Of a stretch of DNA of 64,000 bases, positions 1 through 7,467 are shown in pieces (position 1 is the stretch's first letter; each line of letters starts with the position of its first letter). Location: positions 1 to 64,000 of the forward strand of contig DASQOR010000018.1 in assembly GCA_035644395.1 (NCBI GenBank), in the 5' to 3' direction. Origin of the DNA: JBGPLJ01 sp035644395 (GTDB taxonomy: Bacteria > Pseudomonadota > Gammaproteobacteria > Steroidobacterales > Steroidobacteraceae). The notes under the pieces were generated by a model. It was not told the origin of the DNA, did no database searches, and worked only from the letters and a program-made list of their open reading frames with translations. The position numbers and the translations under genes were made by a program.

Positions 1-17
1 TAGAATTTAAGCTTCGC

Positions 18-2645
18 ATGCCTACAGGCTCAGAAATTCGCGCCAGGTTCCTGGAGTTCTTCGAGACGAAGGGACACAAGATCGTCCACTCCTCCTCGCT
101 AGTCCCGCAGAACGACCCCACCCTGCTCTTCACCAACGCCGGGATGAACCAGTTCAAAGACGTCTTTCTCGGTCTGGAAAAACGCGACTACAACCGCGCG
201 ACGACCTCGCAGAAATGCGTCCGCGCGGGCGGCAAGCACAACGATCTTGAAAACGTCGGCTTCACCAACCGCCATCACACGTTTTTCGAGATGCTCGGCA
301 ATTTCAGCTTTGGCGATTATTTCAAGAAAGACGCTGTCGCCTATGCCTGGGAGCTGCTGACCTCGCCGGAGTGGTTCAACATCCCGAAAGAGAAGCTGTA
401 TGTAACGATCTTCGAAGGTATGGGCAATATTCCCCGCGACGACGAAGCGGAACGGCTTTGGCTTGAAGTGGATATGCAGAAAGATCGTATCTTTGCCCTT
501 GGCATGAAGGACAACTTCTGGCAGATGGGCGATACCGGCCCCTGCGGCCCGTGCACGGAAATCTTCCATGATCACGGCCCCGAAATCCCGGGCGGACCGC
601 CAGGCTCGCCCGACGCCGAAGGCGATCGCTGGATCGAGATCTGGAATCTCGTTTTCATGCAATTCGATCGCTCGGCGGAAGGCAAGCTCGCGCCGCTGCC
701 GAAGCCGTCCGTTGACACGGGCATGGGGCTCGAACGCGTCTCCGCCGTCATGCAGGGTGTGCACTCGATCTATGACATCGACCTGTTCCAGCACCTGATC
801 CGCGCGGCCGACGCGCTCGCCGTCAACAAGGGCCACGTCAATTCACTGCAGGTCGTCGCGGATCACATCCGCGCGACCTCGTTCCTCATTCTCGACGGCG
901 TGACGCCGTCGAATGAAGGACGCGGCTACGTGCTCCGCCGGATCATGCGCCGGGCCCTTCGGCACGGCTGGAAACTCGGCACGGTCGGCGATTTCCTCTG
1001 GCGCATGGTGGCGCCGCTCGCCGCGCAAATGGGCGATGCCTATCCCGAGCTGCGCACGAAACAGGCGGCCATCGAAACCGTCATCCGGGCGGAAGAGCAG
1101 CGATTCGCGCAGACACTCGATTCCGGTATGACGCTACTCGAGACGGCGTTGCGGCGTACCGGCGGCTCGATACCGGGCACCGAAGTGTTCCGGCTCTACG
1201 ACACTTACGGATTTCCGCCGGATCTGACGGCCGATATCGCGCGCGAGCGCGGCGTGGCGGTGGACCTCGAGGGATTCGAGCGGGAGATGGACGCACAGCG
1301 CGACCGGGCGCGGGCCGCGAGCAAGTTCGGCGCGGACCTGCGTGACGGCGTCAAGCTCGACGCCGCCACGGAGTTTCGCGGCTACGACCGTCTCACGGAC
1401 GAAGCGCGCGTGCTTGCGCTGGTTCGTGATGGCGCCGCGGTCGACGAGCTGAAAGCAGGCGAGCGCGGCCAGGTCGTGCTCGACCACACGCCGTTCTATG
1501 CCGAATCGGGCGGGCAAGTGGGGGACACGGGCAATTTGACCGCACCGGGCATTTCGTTTCGCGTGGATGACACGCAGAAGCTTGGCGACGCCCACGCGCA
1601 CATCGGCGAGGTCAAGCAGGGCACGATCAAGCCGGGCAGCAGGCTGACCGCAAGCGTCGACAGTGAGCGGCGTGCGAAGACGGTGCTCAATCACTCCGCA
1701 ACGCATCTGCTGCATGCGGCCTTGCGCAAGGTGCTCGGCACGCACGTGACCCAGAAAGGCTCACTCGTTGCGCCGGACCGCCTGCGCTTCGACTTCTCGC
1801 ACTTCCAGGCGGTGACATCCGCGGAGCTGCGACAGATCGAGAACCTGGTGAACCGGGAAATCCGTGCGAACGCGGCGGCCGACATTCGTGTCATGCCGTA
1901 CGACGATGCGCTCAAGGCCGGTGCCATGGCGCTCTTCGGCGAAAAGTACGGCGATGAAGTGCGCGTCCTGAAACTCGGCGACTTCTCGACCGAACTCTGC
2001 GGCGGCACGCACGTCGAGCGGGCCGGCGACATCGGCTTCTTCAAGATCGTCGGCGAATCGGGCGTCGCCGCGGGCGTGCGCCGCATCGAAGCGATCACGG
2101 GCCAGGCGGCGCTCGACTACGCTGCGGCCTCCGATCAGCTGCTCCGTGACGTCGCTGGCCTCGTGCGCGGCGGGCGCGATGACATCGAGGCCAAGGTCCG
2201 GGGACTCATCGAGCACAATCGCAGGCTCGAGAAGGACCTCTCGGATGCGAGGAACAAGCTCGCGTCCGGCCAGGGCAAGGACCTCGGTGCTCAGGCCATC
2301 GATCTTGGCGGCGTCAAACTCGTGGTGAGCCGCATCGACGGCGTCGATGGCGGCGCGCTGCGCGAGACCGTCGACAAGCTGAAGGACAAACTGAAGTCGG
2401 CGGTGATCGTGCTCGGTGCTGTCGACGCAGCCAGCGGCAAGGTCGCACTGGTCGCGGGCGTCACGGCCGATCAGGCGTCACGGCTCAAGGCGGGCGAACT
2501 CGTCGGCATGGTCGCTGCGCAGGTCGGCGGCAAGGGCGGCGGGCGGCCGGACTTTGCGCAGGCGGGCGGAACCGAGCCGCAAAAGCTCGACGCGGCGCTT
2601 GCCTCGGTTGAACCCTGGGTGCGGGACAAGCTGTCGCCCGGATAA
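18..2645 (+). CDS. alaS: Alanyl-tRNA synthetase
   Basis: This enzyme charges tRNA-Ala with alanine in the cytosol and edits mischarged Ser/Gly-tRNA-Ala. At 875 residues it has the normal length of the family. The class II catalytic core is at the N-terminus (GHKIVHSSSLVP near residue 19, FTNAGMNQFKD near 38, GMGLERVSAVMQG near 235). The editing domain carries the zinc-site motifs HSATHLLH (about 558) and CGGTHV (about 660). The C-Ala domain ends with the glycine-rich GGKGGGRPDFAQAGG. The ATG start fits the family N-terminus (MPTGSEIRARFLEFF). lysC follows after 5 bases, so the two are probably co-transcribed, an order seen in many Gammaproteobacteria. The gene is intact. Confidence 0.98.
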   Translation: MPTGSEIRARFLEFFETKGHKIVHSSSLVPQNDPTLLFTNAGMNQFKDVFLGLEKRDYNRATTSQKCVRAGGKHNDLENVGFTNRHHTFFEMLGNFSFGDYFKKDAVAYAWELLTSPEWFNIPKEKLYVTIFEGMGNIPRDDEAERLWLEVDMQKDRIFALGMKDNFWQMGDTGPCGPCTEIFHDHGPEIPGGPPGSPDAEGDRWIEIWNLVFMQFDRSAEGKLAPLPKPSVDTGMGLERVSAVMQGVHSIYDIDLFQHLIRAADALAVNKGHVNSLQVVADHIRATSFLILDGVTPSNEGRGYVLRRIMRRALRHGWKLGTVGDFLWRMVAPLAAQMGDAYPELRTKQAAIETVIRAEEQRFAQTLDSGMTLLETALRRTGGSIPGTEVFRLYDTYGFPPDLTADIARERGVAVDLEGFEREMDAQRDRARAASKFGADLRDGVKLDAATEFRGYDRLTDEARVLALVRDGAAVDELKAGERGQVVLDHTPFYAESGGQVGDTGNLTAPGISFRVDDTQKLGDAHAHIGEVKQGTIKPGSRLTASVDSERRAKTVLNHSATHLLHAALRKVLGTHVTQKGSLVAPDRLRFDFSHFQAVTSAELRQIENLVNREIRANAAADIRVMPYDDALKAGAMALFGEKYGDEVRVLKLGDFSTELCGGTHVERAGDIGFFKIVGESGVAAGVRRIEAITGQAALDYAAASDQLLRDVAGLVRGGRDDIEAKVRGLIEHNRRLEKDLSDARNKLASGQGKDLGAQAIDLGGVKLVVSRIDGVDGGALRETVDKLKDKLKSAVIVLGAVDAASGKVALVAGVTADQASRLKAGELVGMVAAQVGGKGGGRPDFAQAGGTEPQKLDAALASVEPWVRDKLSPG

Positions 2646-2650
2646 GCCCG

Positions 2651-3874
2651 ATGACGCTCATCGTCCAGAAGTACGGCGGCACCTCCGTCGGATCCATCGA
2701 TCTCATTCGAGCCGTGGCGGGCAAGATCGCCGCCCAGCGCGCGCATGGCGCCCAGGTCGTCGTGGTCGTCTCGGCGATGGGCGATCACACCGATCGCCTC
2801 GTTGACCTCGCCAAGGGGGTCTGCGCCGAGCCCGAGCCGCGCGAAATGGACGTCCTCCTGTCGACGGGCGAGCAGGTCTCGATCGCGCTGCTCGCGATGG
2901 CGCTCAATGCCTGCGGCTGCCGGGCCCGCTCGTATACGGGCGCACAGGTGCGGGTGCTCACGAGCCCCATGCCCACGAGGGCGCGCATCCTCGGCATCGA
3001 CACCGCGAGACTTCAGAGCGATCTCGATGCCGGCCTCGTGCCCGTTGTTGCGGGATTCCAGGGCGTGAGCGAGCAGGGCGATATCACGACCATCGGGCGG
3101 GGCGGTTCCGACACGACGGCGGTGGCGCTCGCGGTTGCCTTGAAGGCCGATGAGTGCCAGATCCTCACCGACGTCGACGGCGTCTACACGACGGATCCGC
3201 GCATGGTGCCGGACGCGCGGCGCATCGAGCGCATTTCATTCGAGGAGATGCTGGAACTCGCCGGGCAGGGCGCGCGGGTCATGCACCTGCGGGCCGTCGA
3301 GTTCGGCGCCAAGTACAATCTGCCGATCCGCGTGCTGTCGACTTTCAATCCGGGCGCGGGCACCTTGATTTGCCGGGAGGAAGAGCACGTGGAAGCGCCA
3401 GTCGTCGCCGGGATCGCATTCAACCGAGATGAAGCCGAACTCACGGTGACGGGGCTGCCCGATACGCCCGGCGTCGCGGTCGGCATGCTGAAGCCTGTTT
3501 CCGACGCCGCCATCGAGGTCGACATGATCGTGCTCAACGCGCCTCGCGACGGCAAGGTCGATCTCAGCTTCACCGTGCATCGCGATGACTTCGCCGCCGC
3601 GTTGCGACTGGTGCGCGCCGCGGCGGGCGGGTTCGCGGATGCGCGAGTGACGGGCGACGACCGCGTCGCGAAGCTGTCCGTGGTCGGCGTCGGCATGCGC
3701 TCGCATGCAGGTGTTGCAACGCGGCTCTTCGAGACGCTGGCGCGCGAGAACACGCGCGTGCGCATGATCACGACGTCCGAGATCCGCATTTCCGTGCTCA
3801 TCGAGGAAGCCGCACTCGAACGGAGCGTCCGCAGTCTGCACGCAACATTCGGTCTCGCCGCGGCGAGGAACTGA
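2651..3874 (+). CDS. lysC: Aspartate kinase
   Basis: It phosphorylates L-aspartate, the first step to lysine, threonine, methionine and diaminopimelate. The 407-residue protein starts with the kinase signature KYGGTSVG (residues 7-14) and has the family motif TIGRGGSDTTAVALA near 150. Two C-terminal ACT domains follow, the first around VTGLPDTPGVAVGML and the second around SVVGVGMRSHAGVATRLF; these are the usual sites of lysine/threonine feedback. It lies 5 bases after alaS and about 190 bases before csrA. Length and domain order match the monofunctional aspartokinase of Pseudomonas-like bacteria, with no homoserine dehydrogenase fusion. Confidence 0.97.
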   Translation: MTLIVQKYGGTSVGSIDLIRAVAGKIAAQRAHGAQVVVVVSAMGDHTDRLVDLAKGVCAEPEPREMDVLLSTGEQVSIALLAMALNACGCRARSYTGAQVRVLTSPMPTRARILGIDTARLQSDLDAGLVPVVAGFQGVSEQGDITTIGRGGSDTTAVALAVALKADECQILTDVDGVYTTDPRMVPDARRIERISFEEMLELAGQGARVMHLRAVEFGAKYNLPIRVLSTFNPGAGTLICREEEHVEAPVVAGIAFNRDEAELTVTGLPDTPGVAVGMLKPVSDAAIEVDMIVLNAPRDGKVDLSFTVHRDDFAAALRLVRAAAGGFADARVTGDDRVAKLSVVGVGMRSHAGVATRLFETLARENTRVRMITTSEIRISVLIEEAALERSVRSLHATFGLAAARN

Positions 3875-4064
3875 GTCGAGCCGGGACGGAAAGCTGAATC
3901 TCGCAAGTGGGATTTCAAGCACAAAGAGCTCGCGCCGCGACGAATCCCATTGACGTATTTCTCACACAGAAATTCTGGACCGAAGTTCATCACTCGCGCG
4001 CCGTGCTATTGGGTATCATCTGCGCCATCGAATTGGAGCCCACGGATGTTGGGCGGAGCATCAA

Positions 4065-4325
4065 ATGCTGATTCTTACTCGCCGTGTCGGCGAAACCGTG
4101 ATGATCGGGCATGACGTCACGGTCACGGTCCTCGGAGTGAAAGGCAACCAGGTTCGCATCGGCGTGAACGCGCCGAAATCGATCGCCGTGCATCGCGAGG
4201 AAATCTACGAGCGCATCAAGCGCGAGGAACAGGGACTCGGAAACGCCAACGCAAATGGCAACGGCAACGGCAACGGTGCCGACCGCAATCACGAGCCCGA
4301 CGACGGTTACGACGAACACAAGTAG
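4065..4325 (+). CDS. csrA: Carbon storage regulator CsrA (RsmA)
   Basis: This small RNA-binding dimer represses or stabilises target mRNAs by binding GGA motifs near ribosome sites. Residues 1-55 are canonical CsrA (MLILTRRVGETVMIG, QVRIGVNAPKSIAVHREEIYERI). The protein is longer than the usual 60-65 residues because of an Asn/Gly-rich tail (NANANGNGNGNGADRN) encoded by repeated aacggc hexamers and ending in acidic residues. The tail is unlikely to affect the RNA-binding core. A GGCGGAGC stretch precedes the ATG and could be both the ribosome site and an autoregulatory GGA site. Neighbours are lysC upstream and tRNA-Ser downstream, as in many Gammaproteobacteria. Confidence 0.96.
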   Translation: MLILTRRVGETVMIGHDVTVTVLGVKGNQVRIGVNAPKSIAVHREEIYERIKREEQGLGNANANGNGNGNGADRNHEPDDGYDEHK

Positions 4326-4450
4326 GCCAGGCGCGAGACGCACGCCGGCTTTACCTCGCTAATCCCGCTCAGTATGATTTGCCGCCCTGCGCTGCCGGGC
4401 GGCCGGATTGCGTGCGCGCTTGCGCGGCCAGACAGGGAAATTCGCGTTAC

Positions 4451-4541
4451 GGAGAGATGGCCGAGTGGTCGAAGGCGCGCCCCTGCTAAGGGCGTATGGG
4501 TCAAAAGCCCATCGAGGGTTCGAATCCCTCTCTCTCCGCCA
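4451..4541 (+). tRNA. tRNA-Ser (anticodon GCT), CCA encoded
   Basis: The acceptor stem GGAGAGA pairs with TCTCTCC. The anticodon stem-loop CCCCTGCTAAGGG presents GCT, which reads AGC/AGT. A long variable arm (TATGGGTCAAAAGCCCAT) is typical of class II tRNA-Ser. The T-arm is GGGTTCGAATCCC and the 3' end is GCCA with CCA encoded. In E. coli the same tRNA (serV) also follows csrA. The 3' end of this gene is duplicated further downstream, marking it as an integration site. Confidence 0.97.
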
Positions 4542-4542
4542 A
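4518..4542 (+). repeat. Attachment-site-like direct repeat, copy 1 (in tRNA-Ser 3' end)
   Basis: These 25 bases span the T-arm and acceptor end of tRNA-Ser plus one following base. They recur without mismatch at 5869-5893. An exact repeat of a tRNA 3' end is the usual footprint of tyrosine-recombinase integration, which rebuilds the tRNA at one end and leaves a partial copy at the other. The assignment as an att site is inferred because no integrase is present. Confidence 0.75.
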
Positions 4543-4731
4543 TTCTTAGAGTTGGCCAGCGTGATTTTCTCACCTGACCAAAAGCAAGTCAGCGCGAGTT
4601 TCGCGCGAAATGTGGCCGATACCTCAAACGATTTCGGCGCGTGTCGCTCGGTGACAGTGATCGGCGTGACATCACCGCGATTTTTCCATCGGGACTTAGG
4701 CCAAAGCGCCATTCGAAAGACGCCTTGATGT

Positions 4732-5085
4732 TCAGCCCTCTGAGCGGAGCTGCACAAAGACGGGATACACATTTACATACAGGTTGATTGCGAAGATTAG
4801 AAGCAAATCCATGGCGGACAATTTCGGATATCTAACCAGCAAGATACAGGTGAGCAGGAGCAGGGTCAGCCAGTGAATGACTTCGTTCCGCCGCGTTTCC
4901 CACTCGAGCCGCTCCAGCTCGGCCTTCACGTTTTGGCCTCCCTTCATTGCCTTACCACCACGCAAGTGCTCGACCAAGAGCTCAGTCGGCAGGAGGTATT
5001 TCTTGAAGAACCTCACGCCCAAAAACTCATATATGGATCTCCCTCTCCATAGCTCGAGCTTCTTTGGTTCGAAGTAAAAACGCAC
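4732..5085 (-). CDS. Small membrane protein of unknown function
   Basis: The protein is 117 residues from a GTG start. The soluble N-terminal third contains WRGRSIYEFLGVRFFKKYL, faintly like a segment of CrtO-type glycosyl-diaponeurosporenoate acyltransferases; this resemblance is from memory and weak. Two hydrophobic segments follow, near residues 71-86 (HWLTLLLLTCILLV) and 91-110 (MDLLLIFAINLYVNVYPVF). It lies inside the 1.35-kb stretch bounded by the tRNA-Ser 3'-end repeats, 55 bases after the antitoxin gene on the same strand, so it is probably mobile-element cargo. It could be the C-terminal remnant of a larger membrane enzyme. Confidence 0.55.
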   Translation of the reverse strand: MRFYFEPKKLELWRGRSIYEFLGVRFFKKYLLPTELLVEHLRGGKAMKGGQNVKAELERLEWETRRNEVIHWLTLLLLTCILLVRYPKLSAMDLLLIFAINLYVNVYPVFVQLRSEG

Positions 5086-5140
5086 AGCTGCCGAATGAAG
5101 GAGCTTTCGCTAACGGGTACTGGATTACCGGGTCGCGCAG

Positions 5141-5455
5141 TTACGTGGTCACAGTCAGCTTCACACCGAGCGAATCCACCAACTTTCGCACCGTCTCGTA
5201 ACGCACCTTCGCGCCTGGGGCGAGCGCCTTGTACAGGCTTTCGCGTCCGAGTCCCGATGCCTCAGCCACCGTAGCCATGCCTCGCGCCTTGGCGACATTT
5301 GCGACCGCGCGCAGAAACATGTCGGGGTTTGGGTCTTCCAGAGCGGCCGCCAGGTATTCGGCAATCACCGCCTCGCTGTCGAGGTGGCGTGACACGTCGA
5401 ACGGTGCGAGTTGACCCGCCACCGCTGCTTTCGCCTTTCTCTTCTTCGCAGTCAT
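5141..5455 (-). CDS. HigA-like antitoxin (addiction module antidote protein)
   Basis: This 104-residue protein has the layout of the antidote proteins that pair with RelE/HigB-like toxins. An N-terminal segment (FDVSRHLDSEAVIAEYLAAA) is followed by a helix-turn-helix (ARGMATVAEASGLGRESLYKAL) and the typical C-terminus RYETVRKLVDSLGVKLTV. The ATG at 5455 is chosen because it overlaps the toxin stop codon as ATGA, a sign of translational coupling. It would bind the toxin and repress the operon. The partner toxin frame is broken, so this antitoxin may persist alone. It is island cargo. Confidence 0.85.
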   Translation of the reverse strand: MTAKKRKAKAAVAGQLAPFDVSRHLDSEAVIAEYLAAALEDPNPDMFLRAVANVAKARGMATVAEASGLGRESLYKALAPGAKVRYETVRKLVDSLGVKLTVTT

Positions 5456-5756
5456 GTCTTCAACTCCAGCGCCATCTTGAGCGCGCGTTTGATGTCTCGC
5501 TTCTGAGTGGACTTGTCGCCGCCAATCAGAAGCACGTAAACGTGGCACGTCGCGTGAAGTACACGCGGTAACCGGGCCCGAAGTGAATCCGCATTTCGCT
5601 CACGCCCTCGCCGACAGACTGGCAGTCGCCGAAGTTGCCAAGCGCCGCGGAATCCAATCGCGAGAGGATGCGGGCCTTGCCTTTTGCATCCCGCAGTTTC
5701 CCGAGCCACTGCTCGAATTCTGGCGCTGCAATGAGGCTGTTAACTGGCGCGTAGTG
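5452..5756 (-). pseudogene. RelE/HigB-like toxin, frameshifted
   Basis: Read in two frames, the strand gives a complete toxin core: NSLIAAPEFEQWLGKLRDAK, then ARILSRLDSAALGNFGDCQS, GEGVSEMRIHFGPGYRVYFT, and after a shift HVYVLLIGGDKSTQKRDIK with the tail RALKMALELKT. The break is near 5545-5555, where the first frame runs into TGA and the second continues; one base appears to be missing. No standard start codon precedes the first segment, so the 5' end is uncertain too. The family cleaves mRNA at the ribosome. Its stop overlaps the antitoxin start by the ATGA arrangement. A sequencing error at one base is the alternative explanation. Confidence 0.75.
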
Positions 5757-5868
5757 TATCCGATTAGATACAATTCTGGTGGCAAATAAGGGGAGTTAGG
5801 GGGATTGGAGGGGACAAGATTGGCTATTCGTATCAGCAACTTACTGATTTCACTTAGTCGCCGCCCGA

Positions 5869-5893
5869 GTTCGAATCCCTCTCTCTCCGCCAA
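5869..5893 (+). repeat. Attachment-site-like direct repeat, copy 2
   Basis: This is an exact 25-base copy of the tRNA-Ser 3' end (copy 1 at 4518-4542), without any tRNA 5' half upstream. It closes a 1.35-kb segment holding the membrane protein and the toxin-antitoxin pair. The next genes are also accessory, which suggests one integration inside another. Confidence 0.75.
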
Positions 5894-6024
5894 ATTTCTC
5901 AATGATTTCAGGGATTCGAATTTTCTCAGTGCCAAATCCGGTGCCAAATCCCGGTGTTTGAGTTCGATTTTGCTGATTTGACACTGGACTGATCAGTGAC
6001 TTGCAGCGTCGATTGCTCATGCGG

Positions 6025-6816
6025 TTACCCCGATTGCCTCTCTTCAACCCCGCGCCGCAGGGATGTGAGCATTGAGACCGCCCGGTCGCCCGCAAGCTTC
6101 ATCTCGCTCGCCAGGACTAGCCCTCGATCGGAATCACGATCGAAATGCAGAACATCGAGTACACGCGCGCGAGATTGCGGGCTCATCATGGTGCCGAGAT
6201 CACGACCGAGCATGCGCGCGCCGGCCAATTCGAAATCGAAGTTGTTGTCGCCAAGCAGGTCCTCATGCTCCGCCTATAGGCGCTGTTCGTTCCCTGCTTT
6301 CAGGTAATTGGGTACGAGCACCGCAGTGTCGCGTGCGCCCTTCCGGCGAGTGGCTGCGTCGCGCTCGTTCCACGAGAAGAGTTTCAGAAGGGCAAGGCCC
6401 GCAGGCGAAGCAAACGGAATCTCAATGCCGTCATCGATTGCTGCTGCGCTAGACCGGGCGCTTGCTTCGCGGAACCCTATAGTCGACATGACCGTCGCGA
6501 AGTCTGGCGGCCATGCGAGCTCGCCAGGTTTGCCTTCGATTGATCCGAACGGGATCAAGTCGAGTGGGCGGGCGTTCCGAAATCGCAGTCGGTGTGCAAC
6601 GCCGTCGACGATGCCAAAACCAGCGGCGTTCAGCAAGTGTGTGCGCAAGGCTTGAAACTGGTCCCAGCCTTCGAGCATGACAGCAAAATCAATGTCGAGT
6701 ATCGCGGGTCCCGTATCGATGCCATATCCGTAGCCCAGGACGACGTCGCGAGCAAACGCGCCAATGACGAGACACCGCGCGCCCGACGGCGAGGTCGCCT
6801 CAGGAACACCGATGAG
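6025..6816 (-). pseudogene. AbiEii-type nucleotidyltransferase, interrupted by a TAG codon
   Basis: The frame is open from about 6816 to 6025 except for a TAG at 6274-6276, after which the same frame resumes with AEHEDLLGDNNFDFELAGAR. The N-terminal part has the nucleotidyltransferase layout: an IGAFARDVVLGYGYGI helix and the metal-binding DxD in AILDIDFAVMLEGWDQF. A central ARPLDLIPFGSIEG and PASPAGLALLKL-like segment also suit the AbiEii/AbiGii toxin family. No clear start codon lies before the first segment, and a stop precedes it. The remnant of its AbiEi-type partner lies 20 bases upstream, as expected of a type IV toxin-antitoxin or abortive infection pair. Both are decayed. Confidence 0.65.
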
Positions 6817-6835
6817 CTAATCCTGGCTCGGCCGA

Positions 6836-7147
6836 TCAAACTTCTAGGAAACGTCCCGCCAGGTATCTCTTGTAGATGAGCTTGGCCGTTTCTAATCCGC
6901 GGGCGTCACCGGTCGCGAGCAAGTCCGCATGGATGAGCGGCGTCGGCACGAGGCCTGGCTGGTCAACAGGCAAATTAGCCGGCCAGAAGGCATCGAGTAC
7001 TTCAATAGTGCCCTTTGGATCTCGACGCAGCTGATGGCGCGTGATGAGCATGTTGAGAGGCCGCAGTGCTTGACGCGCATAGATCGTGATGACACCGGGC
7101 TTCAAGTACTGGGTTAGCTGTTGGGCAAATCCAAAATCCCGGTGCAC
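6836..7147 (-). pseudogene. AbiEi-type antitoxin, C-terminal remnant
   Basis: The 103-codon frame reads GFAQQLTQYLKPGVITIYAR, then LRRDPKGTIEVLDAFWP and PTPLIHADLLATGDARGLET, ending near KLIYKRYLAGRFLEV. From memory this matches the C-terminal domain of type IV AbiEi-family antitoxins, which normally have a winged-helix N-terminal domain of 150 or more residues. Here a TAG lies directly before the GTG that opens the frame and no such domain is seen upstream, so the gene looks truncated. It is followed after 20 bases by the interrupted nucleotidyltransferase. Confidence 0.55.
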
Positions 7148-7348
7148 CTAACGATGGCCCAAACCTGAGCACATATATATAGGCGTAGCCGGCGCGCCGG
7201 ATGCCGTCTGGAAATGCAATGCTGATTCCAACGAGCCGGATGATTTCACTGCCTGCCTTGTCGATTAGAGGTCCGATCGAACGCCGGGAGTAGCTCAGTA
7301 CGGTATCCCGTTCCCTCCCATAAGCACGCCGCGATCCGGCGTGCCAAC

Positions 7349-7377
7349 TTGACGTCACTGGACTCCCGGCGTATTTT
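7349..7377 (+). promoter_or_regulatory. Sigma-70-type promoter of the TonB receptor cluster
   Basis: TTGACG (7349-7354) and TATTTT (7372-7377) are separated by exactly 17 bases. Transcription would start near 7384, inside the palindrome that follows. Confidence 0.65.
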
Positions 7378-7383
7378 TAAACT

Positions 7384-7399
7384 TACCGAGTACTCGGTA
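7384..7399. promoter_or_regulatory. Palindromic operator, probable TetR binding site
   Basis: TACCGAGTACTCGGTA is a perfect 16-base palindrome just downstream of the -10 box and over the expected start of transcription. Length and symmetry suit a TetR-family dimer, and a TetR gene lies in the same cluster (12416-13072). Binding here would block transcription. I saw no second copy in the window. Confidence 0.65.
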
Positions 7400-7467
7400 G
7401 GTAACTATAACTCGGCTGCACGTCTGCGCAATCGAGGCAGCGGCTGCCGCCATCTGACGGGGGAACC

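Larger units (their letters stand above)
7148..7467. other. Intergenic region ahead of the TonB receptor
   Basis: No convincing gene is seen in these 320 bases. The left 200 bases hold a minus-strand open frame without recognisable motifs, probably residue of the decayed AbiE locus. The right part carries a sigma-70-like promoter (7349-7377) and a palindromic operator (7384-7399) serving the downstream receptor gene. Confidence 0.6.

Noticed and set aside
4307..4772. Minus-strand frames across tRNA-Ser containing GERGIRTLDG
   Set aside because: This phrase is the translated antisense of the tRNA and is a well-known false gene call.
7002..7358. 118-codon minus-strand open frame
   Set aside because: It overlaps the AbiEi-like remnant in another frame, crosses the promoter region and has no recognisable motif.
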